A stretch of DNA of 64,000 bases from Lewinella sp. IMCC34191 (GCF_003390935.1 NZ_QNQZ01000004.1:1-64000); one strand, 5' to 3'; counted from the first letter of the stretch, positions 34,674 through 44,032 are shown. Numbers and translations are program-made. Notes: generated by a model not told the origin, from the letters alone.

Positions 34674-34879
34674 ATTTATCGCTTTAGGGCTTCTGTCACG
34701 TAGGGGTAGAATTAGTACGCTAGTCTTTTAGTCTTTAGTCCGCAATGCCTTGGAGCAGGTATTGGTTTAAACACTTGGCCTTCGCGCGCAAACTTTGTGG
34801 ATGAATGACACGGAAGATTAAACGCTCAAGATGCCCTTAGTAGTCCTCTGTCCAACGACGGACGTACTGCGATAACAGA

Positions 34880-35809
34880 TCAACCAGCTTCCTGGATGAT
34901 GGCGGAGAAGTACCAAGCGTAAAACAATAGTAAAACGTAGCCTTCCCAGCGGGTAATCTTCCGATTGTTGCTCATAACACCCAGCAGCACCGTCATGACT
35001 ATCATGAGAGGTAGATATACATCGATGATCGATTGCGGAATGGTTAACGGCCCGATGAGCCGGGGGATGGCCATGACGATAAAGGTGTTGAAGATGTTGG
35101 ACCCCAGGGCATTGCCCACCGCAATCGATGCTTTTCCCTTTCGCGCCGCCGCAAGACTGACCGCCACCTCCGGGAGACTGGTTCCTACCGCGACAGCCGA
35201 CAGGGCGATCACGCTCGGGGCAATATTGAGCAGGAGGCTGATATTGGTGATCGCGTCAATGACATAGGTGGCCGAGATACTAACGACGGCACCCCCGAGT
35301 AGAAGCAGTAGGTAGTCTTTCGTTCCGGCGTGGGGCCGGTCCTCCTTATCGGGTTTTTCCTGGTCCTTGAGACTGTAGGCCAGAAAGATCACGATGCCAC
35401 CCATAAACAGGGCGCTTTCAAAGAGACTCAGATCGCCGTCCATGACGGAGAAATAGAGCAGGAAAGCGCTTCCCCACAGGAAGGGGATATCGATGTGCCA
35501 GAGATTGTACTCCAGGTCGATGTTTTTGACGACCACCGCGGTTAAGCCCAGGACCAGGGCGATATTCGTAATGTTAGAACCGACCACATTGCCAACGACA
35601 ATCTGGCTGGCACCCTCCATAACCGATACGATGCTGGTCGCCAACTCAGGTAAAGAGGTGCCGAAGGCGACAATGGTGACTCCGATGATGAAGGGGCTGA
35701 TACCGAGGGATAATCCGATCCGTTCCGCTGATTCCACGAATCGGTCACTCGACCACAAGAGCGCGGCTATGGCTACGAAGAAAATGCCTGCTTGTATCGC
35801 CAACTCCAT
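34880..35809 (-). CDS. Calcium/sodium antiporter (CaCA family, YrbG-like)
   Basis: A 309-residue membrane protein with about ten TM helices and the two inverted alpha-repeats of the CaCA family: FGTSLPELATS with GNVVGSNITNIALVLG in the first half, and VGTSLPEVAVS with GNALGSNIFNTFIV in the second. It would exchange Ca2+ (or K+) for Na+ across the inner membrane. The length is normal for YrbG-type proteins. It follows the acyltransferase gene by 3 nt, so they share a transcript. Confidence 0.94.
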   Translation of the reverse strand: MELAIQAGIFFVAIAALLWSSDRFVESAERIGLSLGISPFIIGVTIVAFGTSLPELATSIVSVMEGASQIVVGNVVGSNITNIALVLGLTAVVVKNIDLEYNLWHIDIPFLWGSAFLLYFSVMDGDLSLFESALFMGGIVIFLAYSLKDQEKPDKEDRPHAGTKDYLLLLLGGAVVSISATYVIDAITNISLLLNIAPSVIALSAVAVGTSLPEVAVSLAAARKGKASIAVGNALGSNIFNTFIVMAIPRLIGPLTIPQSIIDVYLPLMIVMTVLLGVMSNNRKITRWEGYVLLLFYAWYFSAIIQEAG

Positions 35810-35812
35810 AAA

Positions 35813-37120
35813 TCAGGATATTGGGGTTGCGGCCCGGGAAGCCGGAGCGGCCGACTCGAATTCGGGTAGCCGATTCATCATTTGCTTCCGCAAATCACGC
35901 AGTGTTTCGTCGGACTGCCCGTTGCCGCTAAATCGTCCGGCCCAGTAGGGGCGGTAAGTAACCCAGTAGCGAAGCGCGAACAGACCAGAAACGGGCAAGC
36001 TGAGGAGGTATAGCCAACCCATTGCCTCCGGGAAAAGCAGGTTGAACAGTAGCGTCTGAACGAGGTACAGGATGGGAAGTAAAAACCACGATGCCAGGGT
36101 CTGGAAGGTGGCCTTGTATCCTCTATCTATACCCAATGCCTTCCAGATTCCGCGAATCAACAAGAGCCAGGGCAGGTGATTGATGAGCCCGTATAGAAAG
36201 AGCGGCAGGGACAGTAAGAGTCCGACCGATAACTTACGCTGTGGGTGGTTACTGAATTCCACGTCCAGTTGACCGGTTTGTCGAAGGAGCGCGTCGTACT
36301 CGCCGGCCAGGGTGCACAAAGATTCCCGGTCTTCCTGGTCCAGGCGGCGCAGCCAGTCGAGCATATTCTTCGTCCGGTAGTGGTGCCGACTGACCGTGAG
36401 GGGCCGGTCGTTCTGCACGCTGCGATCCAGGCGGCGAAGACAGCGTTCCTCGGCTTTGTCGGTGGTGTGGACGAGCAGGTTCTGCATCCGGTCGCTCAAC
36501 TCGTTGGTCAGCGCACGCACCGCCCGCATCGGGCTCTTTTCGTACTGTTCACGCCACTCCGCCGCCCGGATCGGCTCCCCGTAGCGGACGAAAGCCCGGC
36601 TAAAGCAGGTGGTGGGACTCTCGTAGTTGATGCCGACGGGCTGCAGCGTCACGCCCAGTTTCCAATCGTTCCGGGCTTCGCCCTCTAGTGCCAGGCTGGC
36701 CGCACCGGCTTTGATCTTCCGCAGCCTGCGCTCCAGTTCGGAATAGGCCTCAGGAGCGATATACATGATCTTGCCCGTCTCCAACGCCTGAAAGGTGCGA
36801 TTGAACACCTCGTCCTTCCCTCCCTTGTCTGCGCCGGCTTCCTTGTCTTTCGGGCGCGCGACGGGTATGCAGAAGGGATCGATAATGAAGGCCATCACCG
36901 GATTGAGCCACAGACCGGCATTGGCCAGGAAGTAGGTCTGGTAATCGAGGTGAATGCCGGCCATCAGCGGATCGGCCAGCGTATTGGGGTGATTGCCGCA
37001 CAGCAGCATCGGGCCGGGGTGGTTGGCATTTGCCACCCCTTCCGTTTCCATGGAGGGGTAGAAAATTCGCAGCATCCAGCGGCTCATAAAGTGCAGGACC
37101 CAGAAAAAGGGTTTCGACAT
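35813..37120 (-). CDS. Lysophospholipid (1-acyl-glycerol-3-phosphate) acyltransferase family protein
   Basis: A 435-residue PlsC-type acyltransferase. The block I motif is GNHPNTLADP, with five rather than four residues between His and Asp, a spacing common in the Bacteroidota branch. GVNYESP-like sequence (GINYESPTTCFSRAFVRYGEPI) gives the later blocks. The C-terminal third carries three or four TM helices, more than in short PlsC proteins. It probably acylates lysophosphatidic acid or a related lipid at the inner membrane; the exact substrate is uncertain. The CaCA antiporter gene follows by 3 nt. Confidence 0.88.
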   Translation of the reverse strand: MSKPFFWVLHFMSRWMLRIFYPSMETEGVANANHPGPMLLCGNHPNTLADPLMAGIHLDYQTYFLANAGLWLNPVMAFIIDPFCIPVARPKDKEAGADKGGKDEVFNRTFQALETGKIMYIAPEAYSELERRLRKIKAGAASLALEGEARNDWKLGVTLQPVGINYESPTTCFSRAFVRYGEPIRAAEWREQYEKSPMRAVRALTNELSDRMQNLLVHTTDKAEERCLRRLDRSVQNDRPLTVSRHHYRTKNMLDWLRRLDQEDRESLCTLAGEYDALLRQTGQLDVEFSNHPQRKLSVGLLLSLPLFLYGLINHLPWLLLIRGIWKALGIDRGYKATFQTLASWFLLPILYLVQTLLFNLLFPEAMGWLYLLSLPVSGLFALRYWVTYRPYWAGRFSGNGQSDETLRDLRKQMMNRLPEFESAAPASRAATPIS

Positions 37121-37228
37121 AGCGCGTAGGTCAATAAGGATGCAAAGTAGGCATAATCCCCGGCGGGCAGGAAGTCTGCCCCGCGAAGCCGTTTCACCGC
37201 TCAGGCGGCGCGTTCAATAAACGGGGCG

Positions 37229-38296
37229 TCAAGCCTCGAATGCTATGAGGTAATCTCGGATGAGACCATTGAAGGTGTCCCCCTCACCGAAGTGGAATTT
37301 CACCTCCGTCGGCAGAACGAAAACTGGCAAATTCTCCCTGGCGATGAAATCGCGGTGTATTTCGAGCCGCGTGGCGTCCTTTTCGGTCGTGATGATCGCC
37401 CGGTGGCGACCTTCTAATTCGTCGTACCTCCTCTTCAGGTTCCCCATATCGCTGCCCGTAAAGTAGTGGTGGTCGGCGTACTCCAGACTGCGAACGGTAC
37501 GGGCGACGGAGCGCAGGTGTTGAAGCAGGTAATCCGTATTGGCAATAGCCGATATCAGTAGCACATCGATGCCCTCCTCCATTCGCAGCCGGTAGCGGCC
37601 ATCCAGGAAATAATAGGGCGCGGCGTAGTCGTAATAGCTGAAGAAGATCCGTTGGTGATCGTAGGGCTCGATTTCCTCGATCAGGGCATCCGCCGCCGCC
37701 CGGTCGAGGTCGGGCGGGCATTTGGATACCACGATCACGTCGGCTCGCTCGTAGCCGCTGCGCCATTCCCGCAGGCGGCCACTCGGTAGCAAATAATCGC
37801 GGGTGAAGGGCAACTCGTACTGCGTGAGCAGGAGGTTCAGTCCCGGCTTTACGGCCCGGTGTTGAAAAGCATCGTCCAGCAGGACCAGCTGCGTGTCCGG
37901 TCGGCGCCCCACGATCTCCGGTATGGCGAAGGCCCGTTCCTCGGCCACCGTGACCATGACATCGGGGAATTTTCGGGCGTACTGCAGCGGCTCATCGCCG
38001 ACTTCTTCGACCGTCATCCCCGGGTCGACAACCAGGAACCCCCGCGTTTTGCGGCGGTATCCGCGGCTGAGGGTAGCAATCTGTAAGTAGGGATCCAATA
38101 AACGGATGAGGTATTCAATGTGGGGAGTTTTGCCGGCTCCGCCCACGGACAGGTTACCGACGCAGATCACCGGTACCGAAAAGGATATGCCGCGCAGGAT
38201 GCCCCGCCGGTAGGCCCAGTTACGGAAGCCCACGCCGGCCCCGTAGAGCAGCGACACGGGCGCGAGTAAGAGTTTTGCCAGATTGGACTGTACCAT
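37229..38296 (-). CDS. lpxK: Tetraacyldisaccharide 4'-kinase
   Basis: A 355-residue LpxK with an N-terminal membrane-associated helix and the Walker A motif in VGNLSVGGAGKTPHIEYL, the LDDAFQHRAV segment, and the late ITTEKDATR motif. It phosphorylates the 4' position of the lipid A disaccharide. The frame stays open 27 codons upstream, but ATG 38296 (MVQSNLAKLLLAP) starts the conserved region and follows a TACTATTG element. A GGGCGACGGAGCGCAGG sequence inside the gene is a one-mismatch variant of the dispersed repeat. Confidence 0.94.
   Translation of the reverse strand: MVQSNLAKLLLAPVSLLYGAGVGFRNWAYRRGILRGISFSVPVICVGNLSVGGAGKTPHIEYLIRLLDPYLQIATLSRGYRRKTRGFLVVDPGMTVEEVGDEPLQYARKFPDVMVTVAEERAFAIPEIVGRRPDTQLVLLDDAFQHRAVKPGLNLLLTQYELPFTRDYLLPSGRLREWRSGYERADVIVVSKCPPDLDRAAADALIEEIEPYDHQRIFFSYYDYAAPYYFLDGRYRLRMEEGIDVLLISAIANTDYLLQHLRSVARTVRSLEYADHHYFTGSDMGNLKRRYDELEGRHRAIITTEKDATRLEIHRDFIARENLPVFVLPTEVKFHFGEGDTFNGLIRDYLIAFEA
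37501..37517 (+). repeat. Variant of the dispersed 17-mer inside lpxK
   Basis: GGGCGACGGAGCGCAGG, one mismatch to the repeat core, and identical over 17 bp to the copy in hemH at 41187. It is coding in lpxK on the opposite strand. Confidence 0.55.
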
Positions 38297-38837
38297 GTGG
38301 TACAATAGTACGGTGACCGGGGATATCCGACCGGCCCCGCCCCGAAGTTCGGGGCATGCCTCTACTGCGGAAGACATTGGAGTACCACCTCCCGGAGGTG
38401 ATGCTGGGGCACTTGCTGCTTGCGGGTGTATACGGGCATTTATCCCCTGTAGTACTACTGGGAGTCTGGCAAGTGGCCTATATAGGTCAATAGTGTCCTT
38501 CCTGCTTTTCCCGACCTCAATTTGCCTTGGCGCGGTGGCAAATAGGCAGCCGATCTTGCCTAACCCCTGCCCTACCCCACGCTTACTCGGGAAGAATCAG
38601 AAAGGGAGGCAAATCCATTTTTTCCCTGAAATTCCGGCAACATGATCGATCATTTAGGATATTTCAGCGATATTCCACCGAAATATCCGCTTCAACCAAC
38701 GGTGTTCGCCGGGGATACTCTTAGCACAGCCGCTCTCTGTGAATCGACTGTATTGCCGAAACTTCAGCGCTTATGATCTCTGCACGGCTCGACGCCGACC
38801 TCCTTCAGCGAATCGCGTGTACCGCGCAACAGGTATC
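38297..38837. other. Long intergenic region with an inverted repeat
   Basis: About 540 bases between lpxK and the unrecognised gene. Open frames here have no protein-like features. The clearest structure is the 9-bp inverted repeat at 38657-38688. GATCGATC occurs twice nearby. Confidence 0.45.
38657..38688. repeat. Inverted repeat GGATATTTC/GAAATATCC
   Basis: A perfect 9-bp inverted repeat with a 14-nt spacer, about 150 nt upstream of the unrecognised gene at 38838. It could be a regulator-binding site or transcript hairpin; there is no T-run. Confidence 0.5.
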
Positions 38838-39497
38838 ATGAAGGGCCGGGAACGAATCATACCGCTCGCGCCGATCCGCAACGCATTCACCAAGGATAGC
38901 GCGGCGGACCAACGGGTAACGCATGCCGGATTCACCGATCTGAGCTTTCGTATCAAAGCCATATGGGTAGCCGAACTTAAATTGATCATTGGGGAACAGA
39001 ACTTACCCGACAACATATCCACCTGGCGACGAATCAGCGAGGTAGGTGATATGATAGCCGGCACCACGAATTTTATTTTGGACCGGGGGTTACCAAGTCA
39101 CCGGATGCTTCTATCCGTGTCCGTCGGTATACGGCAAATGCCCTGGCGGGGGAAGCCAACCTTCGTACAGTGCGCCATTCTTAAGCGTCCGCAAGAGGCC
39201 GTGACCTTTCCGAACCGGGCACAAGTATTGCGGAAGGATGCCTGGCAATACGTGCATAGTCTGCAGGAAGATCTGGCAGACCGAGGAATCAGTGTAAACG
39301 TCGCGCTACTCGACCAGGAGAACCTGCACCTCATCGTCCGCAATGAATCGGAGTCGCCGGAATCCAACGCATTTATGCTGAAGATACGGGACTACATCGG
39401 CAATAAGCTGGTGGCGCTTCCTCACAAGATAACCGTCCATACCCTTGCCTACCCTTCCCCGCCGATCATTCAGTCCAGGCCCCCCCATCGGGACTAG
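38838..39497 (+). CDS. Unrecognised protein
   Basis: A possible 219-residue soluble, basic protein. I do not recognise a family. A segment near the C-terminus (VNVALLDQENLHLIVRN) weakly recalls the HxH motif region of IS200-like transposases, but the motif itself is absent, so I do not call it one. The ATG at 38838 is preferred to a GTG at 38739, though neither has a promoter-like element nearby. It is convergent with the TspO-like gene, ending 4 nt inside that frame. It could be an ORFan or acquired gene. Confidence 0.5.
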   Translation: MKGRERIIPLAPIRNAFTKDSAADQRVTHAGFTDLSFRIKAIWVAELKLIIGEQNLPDNISTWRRISEVGDMIAGTTNFILDRGLPSHRMLLSVSVGIRQMPWRGKPTFVQCAILKRPQEAVTFPNRAQVLRKDAWQYVHSLQEDLADRGISVNVALLDQENLHLIVRNESESPESNAFMLKIRDYIGNKLVALPHKITVHTLAYPSPPIIQSRPPHRD

Positions 39498-40255
39498 CCC
39501 GCGTAGAATAATTGCCGTTGATTGATGGCATTCCGCAGCACGCTAGCTGCGATCAGGATTATACCTGCGCTCGCCGCCCAAAAAATGAAGCGGGCATCCT
39601 GCTGCTCTACCGCAATCGCGACAAGCGCCCACGCAACGGTTAAACCATACACGCAATCTTCCCGCAGGGTCAGGTAACAACCCAGTACGGTGAGGATGAG
39701 GACAAAGCCTGCCGCTAGCGTAATCTGCGTAGCATCCGGAACCGCCAGGCCCAACTGTTGTAGGGCGAGAGCCAAGGAGATGACCGTGGCACCGGAGATC
39801 CAGCCCAGATACATGGAGGGAGCAAAATACGTCCAGGCGAATGCAGGCCTCCCCACTTCCACAGCGTGCCGTCGGAGGGCAACGTAGGCGCCGAGCAGGG
39901 CTACGAGATGCCAGAGTAAATCGACGGCTCCCCACAGGAAATTACTGCCGAAGCTAATCGGCACGAAGGCGATGCTGGCCAATCCCGCCACTACAAGAAA
40001 GCGGTAAGCGCGCAACAGGTGGGGTGTCGCTTCCCGGGCGCGAAATTGCAGGGCGGCAAACAGGATCATGCCCGTGAAGATCACCCCCCATATGCTAAAA
40101 GCGTAGCCCGCGGCGTCGACCCGCGTATCGGCCCCATCGGTGAAGCGATCCTGGGAGATATCGAGAAGGATCGGCAGGTAGTTGGCCACCGGAACCAGAA
40201 TAAATGTAACCAGTAGTATAATTCGCCAGGTGCGCAGACTCGTGGAATTGTCCAT
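39494..40255 (-). CDS. TspO-like tryptophan-rich sensory membrane protein
   Basis: A 253-residue protein with about seven TM helices. Motifs such as AGYAFSIWGVIFTGM and FLWGAVDLLWHL fit the larger TspO/MBR-related group often named tryptophan-rich sensory protein, which is longer than the classic five-helix TspO (about 160 residues). Classic TspO binds porphyrins; whether this branch does is not known. It lies back to back with the ferrochelatase gene, which makes a tetrapyrrole link attractive but unproven. Confidence 0.75.
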   Translation of the reverse strand: MDNSTSLRTWRIILLVTFILVPVANYLPILLDISQDRFTDGADTRVDAAGYAFSIWGVIFTGMILFAALQFRAREATPHLLRAYRFLVVAGLASIAFVPISFGSNFLWGAVDLLWHLVALLGAYVALRRHAVEVGRPAFAWTYFAPSMYLGWISGATVISLALALQQLGLAVPDATQITLAAGFVLILTVLGCYLTLREDCVYGLTVAWALVAIAVEQQDARFIFWAASAGIILIAASVLRNAINQRQLFYAG

Positions 40256-40324
40256 TGCTTTTATTCATACAACCGAACGACCGCTCCGGGGTTAGTTTGA
40301 CACACCTTATCAACCGCCTTATTT

Positions 40325-41407
40325 ATGGCTTTGCAGTCACATTACGGAAAACAGGGCGTCCTGCTCGTCAACCTGGGCACACCGGACGAGCCCACCCCGG
40401 CCGCCGTAAACCGTTACCTCGGGGAGTTCCTGACCGATCCAAGGGTCATCGATAACCTGCCCGGCGTGGCTCAACAGTTACTCGTGCGGGGAATCATCGC
40501 TCCGGTCCGGTCGGGCATCGTCAATCCATTCAAGGCCGGCGGTTCGACCAAGCTGTACCAGGAGTTGTGGACGGAAAACGGGAGCCCCCTCAAGTATTAC
40601 GGCGAGGTGGTCACCGAAAAGGTAGCCGCGGCCCTCGGTGACGACTATGCCGTCCGGCTCGCCATGCGCTACCAGAACCCGAGTATCGAGTCCGCGCTGG
40701 ATGAATTACTGGCCGAGCAGGTGTCCGGCATTCTCGTCTTTCCGCTCTTTCCCCAGTATGCAAGCGCGACTACCGGATCGGTCCACCAGGAGGTGATGCG
40801 TATCCTATCTAAGCGACAGACCATTCCGCCCGTCCAATTGGTCAATAGCTACTACAAGCAACCGGAGCTGATTCAGGTATTTGCCGACAATGCCCGGGAG
40901 ATGGGAGACCTGGATCAGTACGATCATATCCTATTCAGTTACCACGGCCTGCCGCAACGCCAGTTGAAGAAGGCCGACGACTGCAACCATTGTTACCAGG
41001 TGGAGGGATGCTGCTCGTCCATATCGCGGGTGAATCAGTTCTGCTATAGCGCGCAGTGCCACGCAACGACCCGCGCCATCGCGGCCGAGCTCGATTTACC
41101 GCCCGAGCGGTACACCACTTGTTTCCAAAGCCGGCTTGGTTTTGACGACTGGGCAAAGCCGTATACCATCGACACCATAGAAGAATGGGCGACGGAGCGC
41201 AGGGCAAAACGCCTGTTATGTTTTAGTCCGGCCTTCGTAGCCGACTGTCTGGAGACCACGATCGAAATCGGCGTGGAATACCAGGAAGAATTCGAGAAGT
41301 GGGGCGGAGAGCGCATCGACCTGGTCCCGAGCCTGAACGCCGATCCCCGGTGGATTGCCGCACTGGTGAGTATGATCCGTTCGGAAACCCGGGAAGTCGT
41401 AGCATGA
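40325..41407 (+). CDS. hemH: Ferrochelatase with internal cysteine cluster
   Basis: A 360-residue ferrochelatase, inserting Fe2+ into protoporphyrin. VNLGTPDEPTP, FPLFPQYASATTGS, and the active-site SYHGLPQRQ (His207) are all present. Between the active-site histidine and CHATTRAIA the protein carries six cysteines within 26 residues (positions 220, 223, 229, 230, 240, 245), which could bind an Fe-S cluster as described for some bacterial ferrochelatases. bioD overlaps its stop as ATGA. A one-mismatch copy of the dispersed repeat lies within the gene at 41187-41203. Confidence 0.95.
   Translation: MALQSHYGKQGVLLVNLGTPDEPTPAAVNRYLGEFLTDPRVIDNLPGVAQQLLVRGIIAPVRSGIVNPFKAGGSTKLYQELWTENGSPLKYYGEVVTEKVAAALGDDYAVRLAMRYQNPSIESALDELLAEQVSGILVFPLFPQYASATTGSVHQEVMRILSKRQTIPPVQLVNSYYKQPELIQVFADNAREMGDLDQYDHILFSYHGLPQRQLKKADDCNHCYQVEGCCSSISRVNQFCYSAQCHATTRAIAAELDLPPERYTTCFQSRLGFDDWAKPYTIDTIEEWATERRAKRLLCFSPAFVADCLETTIEIGVEYQEEFEKWGGERIDLVPSLNADPRWIAALVSMIRSETREVVA
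41187..41203 (+). repeat. Variant of the dispersed 17-mer inside hemH
   Basis: GGGCGACGGAGCGCAGG, identical over 17 bp to the lpxK copy although the two are read in different strands and frames. Confidence 0.55.
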
Positions 41408-42039
41408 AGAAAGGGTACTTTGTAAGTGGCATCGGAACGGATGTGGGTAAAACGGTAGCCAGCGCCTTTCTACAATTGGCCCTGGATGCCGATTACTGGA
41501 AGCCGGTACAGGCGGGCGACCTGGACTTTGGCGATCGGGATCGCGTACAGTCCTGGACCGGGTTACCGGCCGAGCGCTACCACCCCGAACGATACCGGCT
41601 CAACACGCCCGCCAGCCCCCACTATGCCGCGCGGGTCGACGGGCTGGACATTTCTCTTGCTGACTTTACGCTGCCCCCTACTGAACGCACCCTACTGGTG
41701 GAAGGGGCCGGTGGCCTCCTGGTTCCCCTCAACGAGAACGATTGTATGATCGACCTGGCGGCGCGGCTGGGCATGCCCGTCATCCTGGTGGTCCGTCACT
41801 ATTTGGGCAGTATAAATCACACCCTGCTGAGCCTGGAAGCGCTGCGTAGCCGTGGCCTCACCTGTGCCGGTATGGTACTGAGCGGACAGCCCAATGAGGA
41901 GTCAACCCGAATCATCCAAAGCCTGACCGGGGTGCGAATCTTGGCGAGGCTTCCCGAGCTGCCAGCGGTGCACTTGGAGGCTATCCATACGATGGTGACC
42001 GAGGAGGCGGACGAAGCGTTCTACGAGGCCCTCGACTAG
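41404..42039 (+). CDS. bioD: ATP-dependent dethiobiotin synthetase
   Basis: A 211-residue BioD with the Walker A motif near the N-terminus (GIGTDVGKTVASAFLQ) and the VEGAGGLLVPLNEN substrate/ATP motif. It closes the ureido ring of dethiobiotin, the penultimate step of biotin synthesis. The frame is open 35 codons upstream, but ATG 41404 overlaps the hemH stop as ATGA and begins exactly at the family N-terminus. No other bio genes are in the window. Confidence 0.94.
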   Translation: MKKGYFVSGIGTDVGKTVASAFLQLALDADYWKPVQAGDLDFGDRDRVQSWTGLPAERYHPERYRLNTPASPHYAARVDGLDISLADFTLPPTERTLLVEGAGGLLVPLNENDCMIDLAARLGMPVILVVRHYLGSINHTLLSLEALRSRGLTCAGMVLSGQPNEESTRIIQSLTGVRILARLPELPAVHLEAIHTMVTEEADEAFYEALD

Positions 42040-42042
42040 TGC

Positions 42043-42050
42043 TACCTTTG
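42043..42050 (+). promoter_or_regulatory. -7 element TACCTTTG
   Basis: A perfect TAnnTTTG match 5 nt before the GTG at 42056, giving a leaderless or nearly leaderless transcript. Confidence 0.5.
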
Positions 42051-42055
42051 CGATC

Positions 42056-43057
42056 GTGGCATTTCCAAAGGTCCTAATCATTCGCTTTTCCTCCATTGGA
42101 GACATTATCCTGACGACGCCGGTCATTCGGTGCGTGAAGCAGCAGACGGGGGGGGAGGTCCATTTTCTGACCAAAAAATCCTTTGCGGCTACCCTGCGCC
42201 ACAATCCGTACGTGGACCGGCTGTGGACCATCGAGCGGGAGGTGAGCGAAGTGGCCGCCGGTCTGGTGAGGGAAGGCTTTACGCACGTGGTCGACCTGCA
42301 CGGCAATCTGCGAAGTTTGGAAACCAAGCAGCGGCTATGGTGGGGGCACCTCCTGGCCGGTCGGCGACCGCCACGCATGCATACGTTTGACAAACTGAAC
42401 TTCCGGAAGTTCCTGCTGACGCGCTTTCGGCTGGACCGCATGCCGGAGATACACATCGTGGACCGCTATCTCGGGGCAGCCAAAGATTTGGGGGTCTCGA
42501 ACGACCGGTTAGGATTAGACTACTTTATCGCCGCAGAAGAACAGGTAGTTGGTCCAGAAGAAGATTACGTGGCCTTCGTTATCGGGGCCGCGCACGCCAC
42601 GAAGTGTCTGGAGGAAACACAGATCGGGCGTCTATGCCAACGTATCGATCAACCGATCTTGCTGCTGGGTGGCCCCGGAGAGGCGGCCCTGGGGCAACGG
42701 ATTGCGGAGCAGCACGCACACGTGACGAATGCCTGTGGAAAGTATTCGCTGAACGGTTCGGCGGACCTGGTACGGCGGGCGGCGGTGGTCCTGACCCACG
42801 ACACCGGCTTGATGCACATTGCTGCGGCTTACCGGCGACCCATCGTAAGTGTTTGGGGGAATACGGTCCCGGAACTGGGTATGTATCCGTATCTGCCGGC
42901 GGGGCCGCAGCCGGTGCTGGCGGAGGTGAAGGGGTTAGCCTGCCGGCCGTGCTCGAAAATTGGCTACGCGACCTGTCCGCAGGGACATTTTGAGTGCATG
43001 CGGGAGCAGAATTTGCAGGCGATTGCCCAATCGGTCTTACTCGCGGTCGAAACGTAG
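42056..43057 (+). CDS. GT9 family glycosyltransferase (heptosyltransferase-like)
   Basis: A 333-residue GT-B glycosyltransferase of family 9. The N-terminal VLIIRFSSIGDIILTTPVIR and the C-terminal donor-site motif LTHDTGLMHIAAAYRRPIVSVWGNTVPELG are diagnostic. Relatives add heptose to the LPS inner core; the acceptor here is not certain. The gene starts with GTG 5 nt after a TACCTTTG promoter element. Its 3' end overlaps the convergent DUF4783 gene by 21 nt. Confidence 0.92.
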   Translation: MAFPKVLIIRFSSIGDIILTTPVIRCVKQQTGGEVHFLTKKSFAATLRHNPYVDRLWTIEREVSEVAAGLVREGFTHVVDLHGNLRSLETKQRLWWGHLLAGRRPPRMHTFDKLNFRKFLLTRFRLDRMPEIHIVDRYLGAAKDLGVSNDRLGLDYFIAAEEQVVGPEEDYVAFVIGAAHATKCLEETQIGRLCQRIDQPILLLGGPGEAALGQRIAEQHAHVTNACGKYSLNGSADLVRRAAVVLTHDTGLMHIAAAYRRPIVSVWGNTVPELGMYPYLPAGPQPVLAEVKGLACRPCSKIGYATCPQGHFECMREQNLQAIAQSVLLAVET

Positions 43058-43432
43058 TTCCTGCAGGACCATACGATCCGCCTTTTTGGCGATGTAGATG
43101 TAAATCCGGAAGGAGCCGTCCTTAGTGGCCAGGTTACCAATGCAGTATTCGGCATCGTCGGACTTGGAAGAGCCCTGGTGTACCTGACTGAAGCCGGAGG
43201 GAGGATGAGCGGCAAAGAAAGCCGATAGTTTCTGGATAGCCTGGTCGCGGGAGTACAGATTCTCGTCTTCGAGCAGGCTAAGTTCCACTTCGGCATCCAT
43301 AGCAGCGGCCAGTGCCTGGGTATCGCCGGACCCGAGGGCCTGGGTGATTCCCGAGAGCGTCTGGCCATGGGCCACGCCGGTCGCCACGAAAGGGGCGAAC
43401 GAGATGGCGAGGATGAAGCAGATAGATTTCAT
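43037..43432 (-). CDS. DUF4783 domain-containing secreted protein
   Basis: A 131-residue protein with a signal peptide (MKSICFILAISFAPFVATGVAHG) and one DUF4783 domain, a Bacteroidota family of NTF2-like fold whose function is unknown. Helical AALAAAMDAEVEL and the strands HQGSSKSDDAEYCIGNLATKDGSFRI and MVLQELRFDRE are typical. The frame opens further upstream, but ATG 43432 (or 43438) begins the signal peptide. The 3' end overlaps the GT9 gene by 21 nt. Confidence 0.85.
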   Translation of the reverse strand: MKSICFILAISFAPFVATGVAHGQTLSGITQALGSGDTQALAAAMDAEVELSLLEDENLYSRDQAIQKLSAFFAAHPPSGFSQVHQGSSKSDDAEYCIGNLATKDGSFRIYIYIAKKADRMVLQELRFDRE

Positions 43433-43641
43433 AAGCATGTTGCTAAGTAAACGTAAAAACGTTCGGCCTGGGTATAGGTTAGGTAAGGTACCGTTAAAGT
43501 AAGGGGATTTGCAGGTAAACACTCATCGGATAAGGCGTCACACCTTAACGTTTCTAACCGTAGATCAGCCATTCAGCCGGTTTTCGGGAAAAAGTACGGC
43601 AAGATCTGCTGCCTGGGTTTGGTGATTGCCAGAATAACAAC

Positions 43642-43649
43642 TACCTTTG
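43642..43649 (+). promoter_or_regulatory. -7 element TACCTTTG before rplS
   Basis: A perfect TAnnTTTG match 35 nt before the rplS ATG, predicting a leader of about 30 nt. It places the upstream in-frame extension largely outside the transcript. Confidence 0.55.
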
Positions 43650-43684
43650 CGGGCCGCTACGAGCGGTCAAAATATACAGCAGCC

Positions 43685-44032
43685 ATGGACGCCATCTCCT
43701 TCGTACACGAACAAGTTAGCAAGCAGAAAGAATTCCCTCAGTTCCGCGCCGGTGATACCATTATCGTCGACTACCTCATTACGGAGGGGGAAAAGTCGCG
43801 TATCCAGCAGTTCCGCGGTGACGTGATCCAGATCAAGGGTGAAGGCCTGACCAAGACCTTTACCGTTCGCAAAGTATCCAACGGCGTGGGCGTAGAGCGG
43901 ATTTTCCCAATGTCTTCTCCCAGCATCGATGGCATTTCCATCGTGAAGAAGGGTAAGGTTCGTCGCAGCCGCCTCTTCTACCTCCGCGATCGCGTTGGTA
44001 AGAAGGCCCGTATCAAGGAGCGTCGCATGTAA
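43685..44032 (+). CDS. rplS: 50S ribosomal protein L19
   Basis: A 115-residue L19. [54 protein letters not shown] and [26 protein letters not shown] match the family throughout. It lies at the 30S-50S interface. The frame is open to 43619 but the promoter element at 43642 and the family N-terminus fix ATG 43685. It is monocistronic and ends at a terminator; the usual trmD/rimM neighbours are absent. Confidence 0.97.
   Translation: MDAISFVHEQVSKQKEFPQFRAGDTIIVDYLITEGEKSRIQQFRGDVIQIKGEGLTKTFTVRKVSNGVGVERIFPMSSPSIDGISIVKKGKVRRSRLFYLRDRVGKKARIKERRM

Noticed and set aside
38838..39497. IS200-like (REP-associated) transposase
   Set aside because: Only a weak resemblance near VNVALLDQENLHLIV; the HxH metal motif and catalytic tyrosine context are not evident.
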